Source: Rhizopus sp. PT2906 (taxonomy: Eukaryota > Mucoromycota > Mucoromycetes > Mucorales > Rhizopodaceae). Taken from it: DNA of 46,771 nt. The stretch lies in NCBI GenBank assembly GCA_025529335.1, contig JAMYHX010000341.1, positions 1-46,771 on the forward strand, in the 5' to 3' direction. Position numbers and translations under genes: made by a program. Below, piece by piece: positions 1 through 9,759 of the stretch (position 1 is the first letter of the stretch; each line of letters opens with the position of its first letter). The notes below the pieces were generated by a model. The model made no database searches and was not told the origin of the DNA. It saw nothing but the letters and a program-made list of their open reading frames with translations.

Positions 1-129
1 GCTGCTCTTCAAGCTGGTTGTAAGTTCAGATTTGGCTGGTTCAAGAACGCTGATAACCCATCAGTCAGCTTCAAGGAAGTTACATGTCCCAAGGAAATCG
101 TCCAAAGAACTGGTTGTCAGAGAAAGTAA
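1..129 (+). CDS. Glycoside hydrolase family 45 endoglucanase, C-terminal end (partial)
   Basis: The 5' part lies outside the window; frame 1 gives the last 42 residues before a TAA. The sequence has the GH45 C-terminal pattern: AALQAGC, then FRFGWFKNADNPS, a CPKEIV segment and a final TGC. The Trp-Phe-Lys-Asn-Ala-Asp-Asn-Pro run and the cysteines on either side are characteristic of secreted GH45 beta-1,4-endoglucanases, which cut internal bonds of cellulose outside the cell; Mucorales carry several. Signal peptide, any cellulose-binding module and the catalytic aspartates cannot be seen here. The coding end is intact. A LINE relic begins about 100 bp after the stop. The family call is fairly secure; which paralogue it is cannot be decided. 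Confidence 0.85.
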   Translation, partial: AALQAGCKFRFGWFKNADNPSVSFKEVTCPKEIVQRTGCQRK

Positions 130-235
130 ATGCATAACTTCATATCTTTTTTCATACATTTTTGGATGCGTATTTATCTACCCTAAAATAAATCATACAG
201 TGCGGCTGGTAAATTTTGTCGTTTTTGAAAAAATA

Positions 236-656
236 AATGTCTTGATCTCCTTGAATTCTATACTCCAGTTACCAATGTCCAAGCATGAGCGTAGTCGCTG
301 TGTATTCTGATGACTAGATTGGCTTCCTGGTGGCAAACTTCGGCATTGTTCTAAGCACTCTATGCAACAGCTCACTAAGAAACATGCTATCGAATTATCT
401 TAATATGCACTGATGCTTATTTATGTCTGAAACTATGAAAGACCCACTTTCTTTCTTTATATATATGTTCCCAACACGCCCTCCAGTTCCCTATGATTTT
501 GCCCTCTCCTGGTCGCAGCAATGGCCAATAATATGCACAATACTACATGGATTCGACCAACTACGCCACAACCAAGTAATTCCAGTAAAGCATCTACATG
601 GTCAAAAGCTTCTTTCATGGTTAGATCAGTTCCTTCTGCCCAGCCTCTATCCATAG
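236..656 (+). mobile_element. Non-LTR retrotransposon (LINE) relic, 3' end of the RT ORF
   Basis: The plus strand reads as the distal end of a mucoralean LINE ORF in two frames with several lesions. Around 245-310 one frame gives ISLNSIL, LPMSKHERSRC, two stops, and then LDWLPGGK. After a frame change near 420 another gives DPLSFFIYMFPTRPP, WPIICTILHGFDQL and LLSWLDQF. Order and wording follow the zinc-knuckle-like tail I know from Mucorales LINEs. It cannot be functional. The end at 656 meets an oppositely oriented LINE piece. Confidence 0.72.
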
Positions 657-1200
657 GATGAGATCAATGACTAACTTGGGGCTACAAAGAGAGAACAGCT
701 TTGAACCTTGATCTTGTGCTCGCTGATGTAGACAGCGCTGCATATATACTGTTTTCGTAGAGCGGAGGGTTCGAAACGTCAGATTACCGTGTGGCATAGA
801 TAATCGTGTTCAAAGGGTCTTTTTGGAAAAAGTGTGCCATTGACATACCCTAGAGCGCTGTATACTAGGTAGTAAGTAGCCAAATAAGGAATCATCCGGA
901 ACGTATAGAAAGCGAAAGAGGAATTGAGCCTATAGTATATTGACCCTTTGATCATTGCAGGAAGATTCGCCAAATGTAATATCACCTTGATAGAGGAGCG
1001 ATCATGGGTGCTATAGATCATCCGCATGCACTCATTTTAGATATCTTCAAGATTTTACAATAGAGAATGAGAAAGCGGGTTTATGGCCAGTCCGTACTCC
1101 ATTTGCGGACGAACGATTTGAGTATAGAATCGAGGGGACAGCGGTTTCGAAAAGCCAGTAGGGCTGATTTCAACTGAGTTGACGACGTTCATGGTGGCCA
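656..1200 (-). mobile_element. LINE relic, C-terminal part of reverse transcriptase, inverted
   Basis: Read on the minus strand from about 1195 downward, one frame gives RFYTQIVRPQMEYGLAIN, a stop, NLEDI, a stop, then ECMRMIYSTHDRSSIKV and LHLANLPAMI, ending near 776. A second frame continues with SKLFSLCSPK and LVIDLILW close to 656. This is the region following the RT catalytic domain of LINE elements, with two in-frame stops and at least one frameshift. It is a dead fragment, and it precedes, in element order, the piece lying next to it on the plus strand. Confidence 0.72.
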
Positions 1201-1285
1201 GAACTACATAATTTCCTTTTTTTTTTGAGTAATGATGTGACCCTTTGCGGCATTTAATTCTTTTTCTTTTTCTTTACTCTCGACA

Positions 1286-2008
1286 ATGTCAGCCATCACA
1301 GAAGAAGATCTTGACAAATATTTTTCACAAACAGAGAAAAAGGTCGAAGTTGAACGTGTCCTGTCTTGCTTCAAGCTTGACCCATTTCAGATTCTCGAAT
1401 TACCTTATGCAAAACCCGATCCAAAGGCTATCAAGATGGCCTACCGCAAAAAGAGTTTAATGATTCATCCTGACAAAGTAGACCATGAACGTGCTCAAGA
1501 CGCATTCGATTTGCTCAAAAAGGCTGAATCAGAACTTACGGACGAGTCCAGACTTAAGCTCTTGTTGACAGTGATCGAAGAGGCTCGTGTGGAAGTGTTG
1601 AGAGAAAATGGATATAAAGTCAAGACAGAGATACAAGTCAAACCGCCTACCCTGACAACGGACGAAGACGGCAATACAAAGCTTTCTGCATCGCTTGATT
1701 CTATCTTGGTTGTGGATGAAAAAGAGTATCCTTTTTTACAAACTGAACAGGGAAAGACAAAGGTGAAGGATAAGATTAAGCAGATCTTGTTTGAGATGGA
1801 ATTACGCAAGAGGCGTCAACTGAAAAAGGAAATGGAAGCAGAAGGTGCTGAAAAGAAAAAGGCAGAAGAGGCTGCATTGGACAGGAAAAGAAAAGCAGAA
1901 GATGATAAAAAATGGGAAGAGTCAAGAGATACAAGAGTAAACAGTTGGCGTGACTTTCAGAAAAAGGGAGGTAAAAAGGTGAAGAAGCTTAGAAAGTCAG
2001 GATTATAA
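1286..2008 (+). CDS. J-domain protein of DNAJC8/Spf31 type (splicing-associated)
   Basis: A single-exon 240-residue protein. The J domain runs roughly over residues 30-90, with DPFQILELP at the start of helix I and the invariant HPD at 61-63 in IHPDKVDHERAQDAF. The C-terminal half (about 170-240) is a Lys/Glu-rich coiled coil ending in basic KKGGKKVKKLRK, which looks like a nuclear signal. Size, a J domain that is not at the very N-terminus, and the charged tail match human DNAJC8 and fission yeast Spf31, which associate with spliceosomes and present substrate to Hsp70. The start follows a pyrimidine-rich leader. A competing frame overlaps the first 200 bases but has no family signature. Stop codons of this gene and of convergent LYS9 lie less than 40 bp apart. 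Confidence 0.88.
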   Translation: MSAITEEDLDKYFSQTEKKVEVERVLSCFKLDPFQILELPYAKPDPKAIKMAYRKKSLMIHPDKVDHERAQDAFDLLKKAESELTDESRLKLLLTVIEEARVEVLRENGYKVKTEIQVKPPTLTTDEDGNTKLSASLDSILVVDEKEYPFLQTEQGKTKVKDKIKQILFEMELRKRRQLKKEMEAEGAEKKKAEEAALDRKRKAEDDKKWEESRDTRVNSWRDFQKKGGKKVKKLRKSGL

Positions 2009-2045
2009 TGAATGTGTACATATACCAAAGCTTTTAATAAATTTA

Positions 2046-3729
2046 TTACAAGATCTTTTCAACCATGCCAATGCCCTCCTTTTCCAATAATTCAATGATT
2101 GGTTCATTAATCTCGCTGGTCATAGGCGCAAGTACACCTGTTTGAGTCAATTTACGATCCAACACAAGTTGCGTTGCGATACCACAAGGGACACCAACCG
2201 TTGTAGCCATGGCAGAGTAACCACCGACCTTACCGTATTCTAGCAAGGTGGATGTACGTGTTTGATGTGTACCATCCTTGAGCTCGATTTCAAATCTGTG
2301 TTGTAAGAAGACTAAATCACGTTCGTTGGGTCCATACTGCATCTTTTCTTCAAGTGTGGCACACAAGGTATCAAGTAAAGAACCGCGACGGTGAACCTTT
2401 GTATTAGAGAAAAGACCAAGCCAACGCATACCATCGAGAATTTGTGCTTTATATTCATTGTTGTCTAAGTCACACTTGGCAATGACGCTTGCTTGTAAAG
2501 CTTCATCAGAAGTATCATTCGCGTTTAATGTTTTAGCGAGTACTTGGCTCCAGGTAATGTCTTCAGCATTGGCAGATAAATGAGCCTCTTCTTCTTCGCT
2601 CAAAAAGCCAAGGATGACAAGAGCTTTGACAAACTGACAGAATCCGTCGTAACGGATTGTTCCACGGATGATAGTTTCAGCTTCGGGAATGTTGTAGCGT
2701 TTATCATAGGGAGTGGAATCGCGGTTACCATAACCTACAAAGGCAAATCCAGGATATCCAGTGTTTAATTTCTTTGCGGAATCCATAAGAGCGGTACCAG
2801 AGACTTCGACAACCTGTTGCAGTTCTTAATTAGCCTCATGTTATCCATATCAACGACTTTACATACCTTTCCACGCTCCAGATATCTAGCAGTGTTCTTC
2901 AAGGCCAACAATACACCACGAGCAGACCATGAGAACTTGTAACCGAAAGGATTATTGGAATTTTCAGGGGCAGGAAGACCACCACAGAAGGAGATAAACT
3001 CTTTAAGCTACACAAAAGAGGTAAGATGTCGGTGATTGAAAAGATAATCTACGAAAAATACATCACCTTTCCTCCTTCCTTATGAACTTCTTCGATTGTC
3101 TTGACAGCATAAAGATGATCAATACCAGGATCAAGACCGATTTCGTTCATGACTGTGATACCAGCTTCCTTGGCACTAAAGATGATAAAAGACACATTAA
3201 TTCATGACCACATTTGGAATCATTTCCTCTTACGCTTGATCATATTCCATCATTGCAGGAGAGACATAAGAAGTGGTCACGACGTGTTTTTTATGCTTAA
3301 CAGCAGCCTTGATCACCTTGGCGTGATAGATGTATGGAATCAAACTAGACTAGCCTATGAGCATCTTTTTTTAACTCTATATGCACAATTTGACTTACCT
3401 AATAGCAACATCATGCTGAGCGACCAAATCCTCGATAGCTTTGTCATCATTAATATCACAAGAGACAGCGATTGTACCGGGAAACTTAGCAGATAAAGCT
3501 TGAGCATTCTCAATTCGTCTACTAGCTAAAGTTCCCACGCATCAGTGAATGTGAACACAAACACCTAGTATGTATGTATACCTATCGTAATCTTATTTTC
3601 AGGTCTTCTGGCAAGATATTCAACACAGGGAGCAGCAACGAAACCGGAACCAAGCAAGAGGATTTTCCTGGAACGTGTTTATTATTCACTTGTGCATCTT
3701 ATCTGTAAGTTTACTTACTTTTCACTCAT
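2046..3729 (-). CDS. LYS9: Saccharopine dehydrogenase (NADP+, L-glutamate-forming)
   Basis: Seven exons join in frame: 3729-3719, 3667-3582, 3525-3399, 3344-3234, 3175-3067, 3007-2867, 2813-2046, giving 450 residues, close to yeast Lys9. The enzyme makes saccharopine from alpha-aminoadipate semialdehyde and glutamate, the penultimate step of fungal lysine synthesis. The first exon encodes only MSE and part of Lys; exon 2 carries the Rossmann motif LLLGSGFVAAP. Later landmarks are NEIGLDPGIDHLYA, SFCGGLPAPE with NNPFGYKFSWS, GYPGFAFVGYGNRDSTPY, and VGGYSAMATTVGVPCG near the C-terminus, all typical of the family. All six introns are 51-59 nt with GT-AG ends. The protein is expected to be soluble and cytosolic. 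No lesion was seen. Confidence 0.95.
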
Positions 3730-4473
3730 TTTATATAAAGAAACAAAGAATAAAAGAAAGAAAGAGAGAAAGAGAGAAATTGACAACCAAAAAAAGACAT
3801 CTTTTATGTCTGCGTGTCAAATTCAAATCTGATGGGCATTACTAAATAAAGCACTTTCTATTAGATTTTTTTTTCAACTATTGATTGATTAACAAAATCA
3901 TCTTTACTGTATTTCTCTTTGTAGTTGTGAATAAGAGCAAATCTTTACATTTATTCATATTAAATATAGATTATAACATCATTTTACATTATAGAGTGAA
4001 TCATTCAACTAAGACCCTTACACTATTTTATGACTTACCTGATAAGGACAGGGTTGTATTTGTGTATTTTATAGCCTATCACCCTCGTTGACGGCTGCTC
4101 GTCAATTGCTGCTTTCTCGAATATGCTTGCCAAAATGTATTTTGTATGAATATAATCGTACACTAGTGTATAAATTTTAGACTTTAATCAGAACAAGTAA
4201 ATATAATGTAAACCGTGCAGGTGCTTAATGTATATTCTAGCATATAAATAGTATGCATTAGAATGCAGATCGTCATAAGGATTAATATCTAATAAATGAG
4301 TGGCTGTAGGAGATCTGCATTTCAATCAAGTGTTTTCCTTCAACAGTTACTGGGTTCAATTGCACTCAAAGGATATATATGCTTTCTGTAAAATAGTGTG
4401 GCATAGAATTCAGAGCCATCAGGTTGGTTCTTTGTTTCTTTAGTGAAAGGAAATCTTATTTTATAAGCGGGGT
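3730..4473. other. Intergenic: LYS9 upstream region and spacer
   Basis: No supported gene. The first ~100 bases hold an A/G-rich leader of LYS9. The rest is AT-rich with only short chance ORFs. From about 4310 the DNA resembles, with divergence, the stretch at 6260-6430 upstream of the second secreted-protein gene (shared words such as GATATATATGCTTTCT and TAGAATTCAGAG), so it belongs to the older tandem duplication. Confidence 0.6.
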
Positions 4474-4689
4474 TCTCCTTTTTTGTTTGTTTGTAAGGGA
4501 GATGTATTCCCACCAACGTGTTAAGGGTATAAATAAGGAGACACTGAAAGTAAGATAAATAACATTCGGCAACTTTAATTTCTTTCTCTCTTTTTTTTTT
4601 TTTTCTCTCTCTCATTTAACAACCAATGTACAAATCCATTGTCCTTGTAGCTATCCTTGCTCTCTTTTTGCAACAAGTCTTGGCTCAAG
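4474..4689 (+). repeat. Near-identical promoter/leader/signal-peptide block, copy 1
   Basis: 216 bp that match 6626-6841 at a constant offset of 2152 bp with a single difference (T at 4642 against C). The block covers the promoter, a 14-T pyrimidine tract, the 5' leader and the whole signal peptide. It stops at the first codons of the mature protein, where the copies diverge sharply. Confidence 0.9.
4528..4535 (+). promoter_or_regulatory. TATA box of the first secreted 8-Cys gene
   Basis: TATAAATA, 98 bp before the ATG and followed by a long C/T-rich tract just before the start codon. The same motif at the same distance precedes the second copy. Confidence 0.65.
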
Positions 4690-4996
4690 AAAACTGTGCA
4701 GATCTAGCCAAGTAAGTAATACTATTTTGTGTCAATGTATTGCCTGTTCACCTGCTATAGAGTTAAAGCATGTGTGCAAAGAATTTATACGGCAGCAGCT
4801 AGCTGTACGGACCATATGCAGTGTCTGTGCGGACGCACTGTAAATTTACAAAAATAATAAGCGTGCAGAAGATCACAAAGTAACATTTTTCCTTCATATT
4901 TAGACAGATTTTATGATATGCTATCGTGATTGCATTGATGCCTTAAGCATTATAGAACGGATAGAAAGCATCTGTTCTAGTGCGTTAAAATCATAA
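4626..4996 (+). CDS. Small secreted 8-cysteine (CFEM-like) protein, truncated copy 1
   Basis: Three exons: 4626-4711, 4761-4839, 4904-4996, giving 85 residues. Residues 1-21 are a clear signal peptide (MYKSIVLVAILALFLQQVLAQ). The mature part has eight cysteines spaced C-8-C-10-C-5-C-1-C-8-C-3-C-13-C, the same order as the downstream copy and close to the CFEM pattern, including CxC and an Asp just before it. Translation stops at TAA (4994-4996), yet the same frame beyond it reads SILPAAT and NAPIASN, clearly homologous to the Ser/Ala-rich tail of copy 2, and a later shifted frame reads as a hydrophobic GPI-type tail. So this copy lost its anchor through a nonsense change plus a frame change. 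It may be a freely secreted variant or an early pseudogene. Function is unknown; CFEM proteins often bind heme or act at the cell surface. Confidence 0.7.
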
Positions 4997-6625
4997 CCCT
5001 CTATCCTACCCGCTGCAACAGACTCTATAAATGCTCCCATCGCCAGCAATTTTTTTATATGTCACTACTGTTGGAGCAGTGATTTACATTTACTTATAGT
5101 CAATTAACCAAATAAATACGTAAAGAAAGTGAGACTATGTAATTTTTATATGCTTTTGTTGTTAGTTTCTGTTTGTGGCTAATGTAACGTCTAAGAATAA
5201 GTACTGAATAAAATATAAAGATCGAGGGAAGAGTCTAGTTCGCAGTACAGGTGGATAACAGTTACTTTTATCAAAGTCTTTAGTGTTTGGCTTGCAAATC
5301 GTATGTCATGAAATGTTTTGCTCCAATAGGCTCCCAACTTATTTGCAGCACACAGCCAAAAAGAGAAAAGGGTCTCCATGTTACACATCTACACCACCGC
5401 CATCATAACCATATTCTCCGTCGATGATCAACACTGTGTTTTTACTTCACCTGCTCTACTTGCATTACGGATCATCCACTCTTTCCTGATCAACAGTTAC
5501 TTGATTGTATAAAATGATATGAGGGTTAAAGCTTTTAGGTTAGAATGGCTTTGTACAAAAATGAATAAAGGGATTTAACTGACAGGGGCTATCTTTACTA
5601 TCTAGATAAATGGTATGTCGCTTAACAAAGCCACATATGGAATAGACCTCAAAAGCTTAAATCCAAGACGTATATCAACAATGAAAAAGAGACTCAAGAA
5701 ACTGTTAAAAAGACTCTTTGACAACAGCAACAGGTGTGATAAATCAAATACAGTTGGCGCTAAAACCAAAACCCTGTACCTTTACCTCCTGCTGCATTCC
5801 CTTCTTCCTCTCAATGGAAGCAGGCCATTATGTTCGTAAATGGTTCTTTTTACTAAGCATGAAATACACACGAGTTACACCTACGAACGAATTACTGAAG
5901 AAAACAAAAGAAAATGCAGTTTAATGTGAGGGCGGAATTTGTTTCGGCTGATGAGTATTTAACAAATCAAATCTGTAAAAGTACAAAATAAACGAAATGA
6001 ATAATTTCTCTGTTGCTGGATCAAAGCGAAGAGTACACCTGTTTCTCAAGTGTGAACCTTGCGGTAGAGTGCGGAATCGTGATTTGAAAAGTGCTTTCAA
6101 AAGATGAACGGTGCTGTGGACTTAATAAACTGTACATAACAGCAGTGTATCCCTTAAAGGCTCGGTAAGTATAAGACGAATAATACATTATATTTTATCA
6201 TCAGTCTTTTAGTTGGTTCATTCCGCAATAAAATATATTTATCAAGTTAAATAACTATACTCCAAGGGGATCTGCGTTTCACTTAAGTGGTTCCCCTATA
6301 GCACTTCTTTGAACCCTATAATTTTTTTTATTCTCCTTTTTATCCGCTCAATTCCATTCTGAAAGATAGATATGCTTTCTATAGACTAGCGTGATGTAGA
6401 ATTCAGAGTAATTAATCAAAAATAAGCTTGCTTTGGATCAATGATCCTCAGCGATAAAAGAGGAAAAAGGAAAGAGATTGTTTTGTTGAAGATGGATTAG
6501 GTCTGTTGTTTCTTTAGTAAAACAAAGAAATCAAATCAGAAAAGAATAAGGGCACCGGTGTAGTAAAGTCCAATATAAAATATAAACACAAAGACTATTA
6601 TCTTACGAGCGGATTTCAATTTACC
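4997..6625. other. Intergenic spacer of the tandem duplication
   Basis: The first ~100 bases are the untranslated remnant of the copy 1 tail. The remainder is AT-rich; ORFs near 5191-5388 (minus) and 5615-5924 (plus) show no family feature and were not accepted. The last ~350 bases are the diverged homologue of the region upstream of copy 1. Confidence 0.6.
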
Positions 6626-6841
6626 TCTCCTTTTTTGTTTGTTTGTAAGGGAGATGTATTCCCACCAACGTGTTAAGGGTATAAATAAGGAGACACTGAA
6701 AGTAAGATAAATAACATTCGGCAACTTTAATTTCTTTCTCTCTTTTTTTTTTTTTTCTCTCTCTCATTTAACAACCAATGTACAAATCCATTGCCCTTGT
6801 AGCTATCCTTGCTCTCTTTTTGCAACAAGTCTTGGCTCAAG
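6626..6841 (+). repeat. Near-identical promoter/leader/signal-peptide block, copy 2
   Basis: Partner of 4474-4689. On its 5' side identity ends abruptly; on its 3' side it ends at the signal-peptide cleavage region. The flanking DNA on both sides is clearly related but much more diverged, as expected after local gene conversion. Confidence 0.9.
6680..6687 (+). promoter_or_regulatory. TATA box of the second secreted 8-Cys gene
   Basis: TATAAATA, 98 bp upstream of the ATG at 6778, identical in sequence and spacing to the element of copy 1. Confidence 0.65.
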
Positions 6842-7358
6842 CAACCTGTACAGATCCAGTCAAGTAAGTAATTCGATGCTGATGTGTTATGTATTCACCC
6901 TGTTGTAGCTTTAACGCATGTATGGATATTCAACAAAAAAAGCTCGGTACTTGCGGACCAGTAGATTACGGATGTCAGTGTGAAGCCAGGGTAAGTTGAC
7001 AAAAATATTAGTGTGTTACATGGAACCAAAAATAACTTTTTTCCTTTATATGTAGCGTCTTATTGTGGAATGCTATAATTTATGCCCTCAACGTGACGCT
7101 GAAAAATCCATTGATTCAGCTTCAATGCAAGGCATCTGTGTTGCTGTACCATCATCTTCTTCCGCTAGCTTACCTGCTGCAACAAGCTCTGTAAGCGCTC
7201 CTGTTGCTAGTAATGCTGCCCCTTCTGCAGCTGCTTCTAGTTCATCCTCCGCTAAACCATCTACATCTGCTACCACTACTACTTCATCTGCTTCTCACAC
7301 TCAACCATTAGCTGTCTTCATGATCATTTGCATGGCTATTGGCTTTTATCAATTGTAA
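6778..7358 (+). CDS. Secreted, GPI-anchored 8-cysteine (CFEM-like) protein, copy 2
   Basis: Three exons: 6778-6863, 6909-6990, 7056-7358, giving 156 residues. A signal peptide (1-21) differs from copy 1 at one residue (Val to Ala). The cysteine domain (about 22-90) has spacing C-8-C-10-C-6-C-1-C-8-C-3-C-17-C, with Asp in the loop before CxC as in CFEM domains. Residues ~95-135 are Ser/Ala/Thr/Pro-rich, suited to O-glycosylation. The last ~18 residues (LAVFMIICMAIGFYQL) are a hydrophobic GPI-attachment tail. Intron positions and phases match copy 1. The protein is predicted to sit on the plasma membrane or wall. Known CFEM proteins act in heme uptake, wall stability or host contact; which applies here is not shown. 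Other small 8-Cys secreted families are possible. Confidence 0.85.
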
Positions 7359-7903
7359 AATCACACTCTTTCACTCACACAAAAGGGAATGCATATATAA
7401 TACACATAAACGGTTTAATTAATACTTGAATAAACAAAATTTCTCTTTTTCCCTGCATACTCAATACAAGGAGTTTATTGGCTATAGTTTTGTTCAAGGA
7501 CTTGTGTAAATTAGCCCTCGTTTCCGGAGGAACTCGAATGTCTGCATTCAGCTGTCAGATTCAGCTCTTTGGATACACACATGTATATATACGCATATAC
7601 TCAGGGGTAATTACTTGATTCATTCTTGATCGTTATAATACGTTATATTGACTTTTAAACACTGAAAATATCATAGTAAACTATTTATTTAATGCAGTTA
7701 ATTGGTCTTCTCCTTCCTCACAGAAACGGGCTTTGTACAACCTTTGAAGTATGTCTTGAATGGTTGCTAAATTAAATATTTTAGAATATCATCTTTTTGC
7801 ATGAAATCACTATTATATTTTAAATAGAAACCTCTTTAAACTTTTTAACTTTACACACATGACTTATGTAATAAGCGATATAATCTTTATTGGGTAGCCG
7901 TAA
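7359..7903. other. Intergenic, nothing recognised
   Basis: AT-rich 3' flank of the secreted-protein gene followed by spacer DNA. No ORF with family signal on either strand. Confidence 0.6.
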
Positions 7904-8560
7904 TTAAAGTGTGAGTTCAAGAGCTAAGCATCTGCCAAAGAAAGAAACTGAATGCTTAATCCAGCCACGACAATCTTCAAGAGTCACCTGTTTTGCCGAT
8001 TTAGTGATCCTGAAACTGAGGTTATCTGTGGAAGAAAGGTAGTCTCTTTTTACATTAGCTTTTAGCTTTGACCAAAATAGTTCAATGAGATTAAGAAAAG
8101 GGGAGTATGGATGTCTCTATTGGCAGGGGGAGCATGTTTTGCAGGTGTACCTATTTTGGACCTGCCAAAATTTCGTCAGATGTGCATATTGAATCCAACT
8201 TCATCAATAAAAACGCAATGTCTATTCCAATCCATGCTTTCATCACTTTTCCATTCCAGAATCTTTAGTCTTTGTTTTTTCAAAGTTTCCTCAGATGTTC
8301 TGCAAGAAATAACTGGCTCTAACTTTTTCAGTGAGAGAGAAGCATTAACATGATCGTGCAAGGATGATAGGCTAACTGATTCAATGTCTGAGAAAGCAGA
8401 AAACAAGACGTCTCTTGCCTGCCAAAGAACAGCAGTAGCATTTTTTGTATAGAAATCGCACAGAAAGTCTGTATGATGGCTGTTCAAATTTTTGCAATGC
8501 CTACAGTCAACCCAGCTTACTTACATTCCTTTGCTCTATAACGAGACAGGCAGCTCCTGT
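7904..8560 (-). mobile_element. Tc1/mariner-like (DDE) transposase relic
   Basis: On the minus strand, residues such as DFYTKNATAVLWQARDVLF, RTSEETLKKQRLK, the DDE strand CVFIDEVGFNMHI, a TGA stop, and RNFGRSKIGTPAKHA appear in order. After a frame change and loss of most of the middle come YSPFLNLIELFWSKLKANVKR and a C-terminal tail ending at 7904. The first catalytic Asp region and the terminal SPxLNxIE region are present, but the second Asp block is deleted. It is inactive. Confidence 0.75.
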
Positions 8561-9087
8561 ACCTGGGTCGGGCGTATAAGATCGATATAGGCCGTTGGAT
8601 CTAGAAACAGCTTTAGATGAAATAGCTCTCTCTCTCTAACATGCGTCCAGGTACGACAAGAGAAACTATGTTTTCTTCGATTGTCTGGGTTCTCGTTAGC
8701 GTTTGCTTCGTACATATTCAGATTCATAATTCTTTTAATTTCTGGTTCTTCTGGTTTTTTTTTCTAGACTTAATCATCAACACCCGGCTGCCAAGCATGC
8801 CATTTGAGGGTAGCAGTTTCATATAAGCCTAACGGTTGTAACTCTTCGACCTCCATTTGATCAAGAGCAGAAATCTCATCAGAGACAATAAAGCAATGCA
8901 TACATTCAGAAGGTACATCAATTAAAGACATTCTACTTAGAGCAGTGAAAAAAAAATATTACATCATTCCAAAACAGGTAAAGATACAATGGAGCTGAAA
9001 TCATGCGATAAAGTCACTCTTTTGAATAAAAAGAGAGCGGAAAAGACCAAACTTTATTTTTTTCTTTTTCTTTCTGTATTTTACATT
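8561..9087. other. Spacer, possibly more transposon debris
   Basis: Minus-strand reading between 8560 and 8940 may hold the broken N-terminal part of the transposase just described, but I could not support it. A pyrimidine-rich stretch directly precedes the ATG at 9088. Confidence 0.4.
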
Positions 9088-9759
9088 ATGGAGTCACCAT
9101 CAAAACGCAAAGGATCCGTTACTTTTGATTTACCGCCGCCACAGCAAGAGGAAGAGTTATTATCTCCTTGCATACATACGATCGATATACACGCTCAGTC
9201 CGTACCAGATACGATGCTCGTCGCCTTATTTGATCGCGAACGAGAAATGAAAGAATTAGTTGAACATAACAAGTCGTTCTTTCTATCGCTTAAATCCTTT
9301 CTGAATGATAAATGGCCTCGGTTTGAAAATACCTTGTATGTACCAAGATCTCAGATGTCAGATATTGAGTGGATTACACGTATTTCAAAGGCATTAATGC
9401 CCGTTCCTCCGCTTTTAGAAAAATTTAAAGAGCTAGTGGGCTATTTGGGTGAAGATGATAGTCAAGGTAAATACGACGAAGAAGAAGAAGAAGAAGAGGA
9501 AGAAGGTCAGCCAAAGGTTGAATTAGCACGTATAAGAGATAGACTCGGTCGTCTCTCACGGGAATCATATCCACAGTTTTATATTAACTGCGAGCAAGCA
9601 ATGTCAAAAAATGAATATGACTCATTTATACATACTTTATTTCATACAGCAGAAATAGATGACGCTACGTGGGAGAAAAAGATACGTGAACAGTTAAAGC
9701 CATGGCAAAATATACTTGAACAATTAGAGGAAATTGTTGCTTATGAAATAGACGAGTAA
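9088..9759 (+). CDS. Unrecognised acidic protein with two PAH-like repeats
   Basis: A 223-residue single-exon protein; I chose the Met at 9088 (MESPSKRKGS) because the in-frame Met at 8989 would add a low-complexity, pyrimidine-rich leader. Two segments of about 57 residues resemble each other: 63-119 (SFFLSLKSFLND ... LLEKFKELVGY) and 163-219 (PQFYINCEQAMSK ... ILEQLEEIVAY). Both show an aromatic-rich helix, a central F..TL, a D-x-x-W-x-x-x-I step and a final L-L/I-E-x-x-x-E-x-V. They are joined by an acidic run of nine Glu (131-139). The helical pattern recalls paired amphipathic helix domains of the Sin3/GON4L type, but this is inference from hydrophobic spacing. The coding end overlaps that of the convergent SIP3-like gene by 19 bp. 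Confidence 0.75.
   Translation: MESPSKRKGSVTFDLPPPQQEEELLSPCIHTIDIHAQSVPDTMLVALFDREREMKELVEHNKSFFLSLKSFLNDKWPRFENTLYVPRSQMSDIEWITRISKALMPVPPLLEKFKELVGYLGEDDSQGKYDEEEEEEEEEGQPKVELARIRDRLGRLSRESYPQFYINCEQAMSKNEYDSFIHTLFHTAEIDDATWEKKIREQLKPWQNILEQLEEIVAYEIDE

Noticed and set aside
766..780. GGTTCGAAAC word resembling a tRNA T-loop
   Set aside because: No acceptor stem, anticodon arm or D-arm could be folded around it; it lies within the LINE relic.
457..1027. Minus-strand ORFs of 65 and 82 codons as host genes
   Set aside because: The 82-codon frame is LINE-derived RT sequence; the 65-codon one is the complement of the opposite LINE piece.
5615..5924. Basic 68-74-codon ORFs in the spacer of the secreted-protein duplication
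   Set aside because: No signal peptide, no Cys pattern and no counterpart near the other copy.
8989..9087. Upstream in-frame Met extending the PAH-like protein by 33 residues
   Set aside because: The added part is encoded by a T/C-rich leader giving Phe/Leu runs; the Met at 9088 has the usual context.
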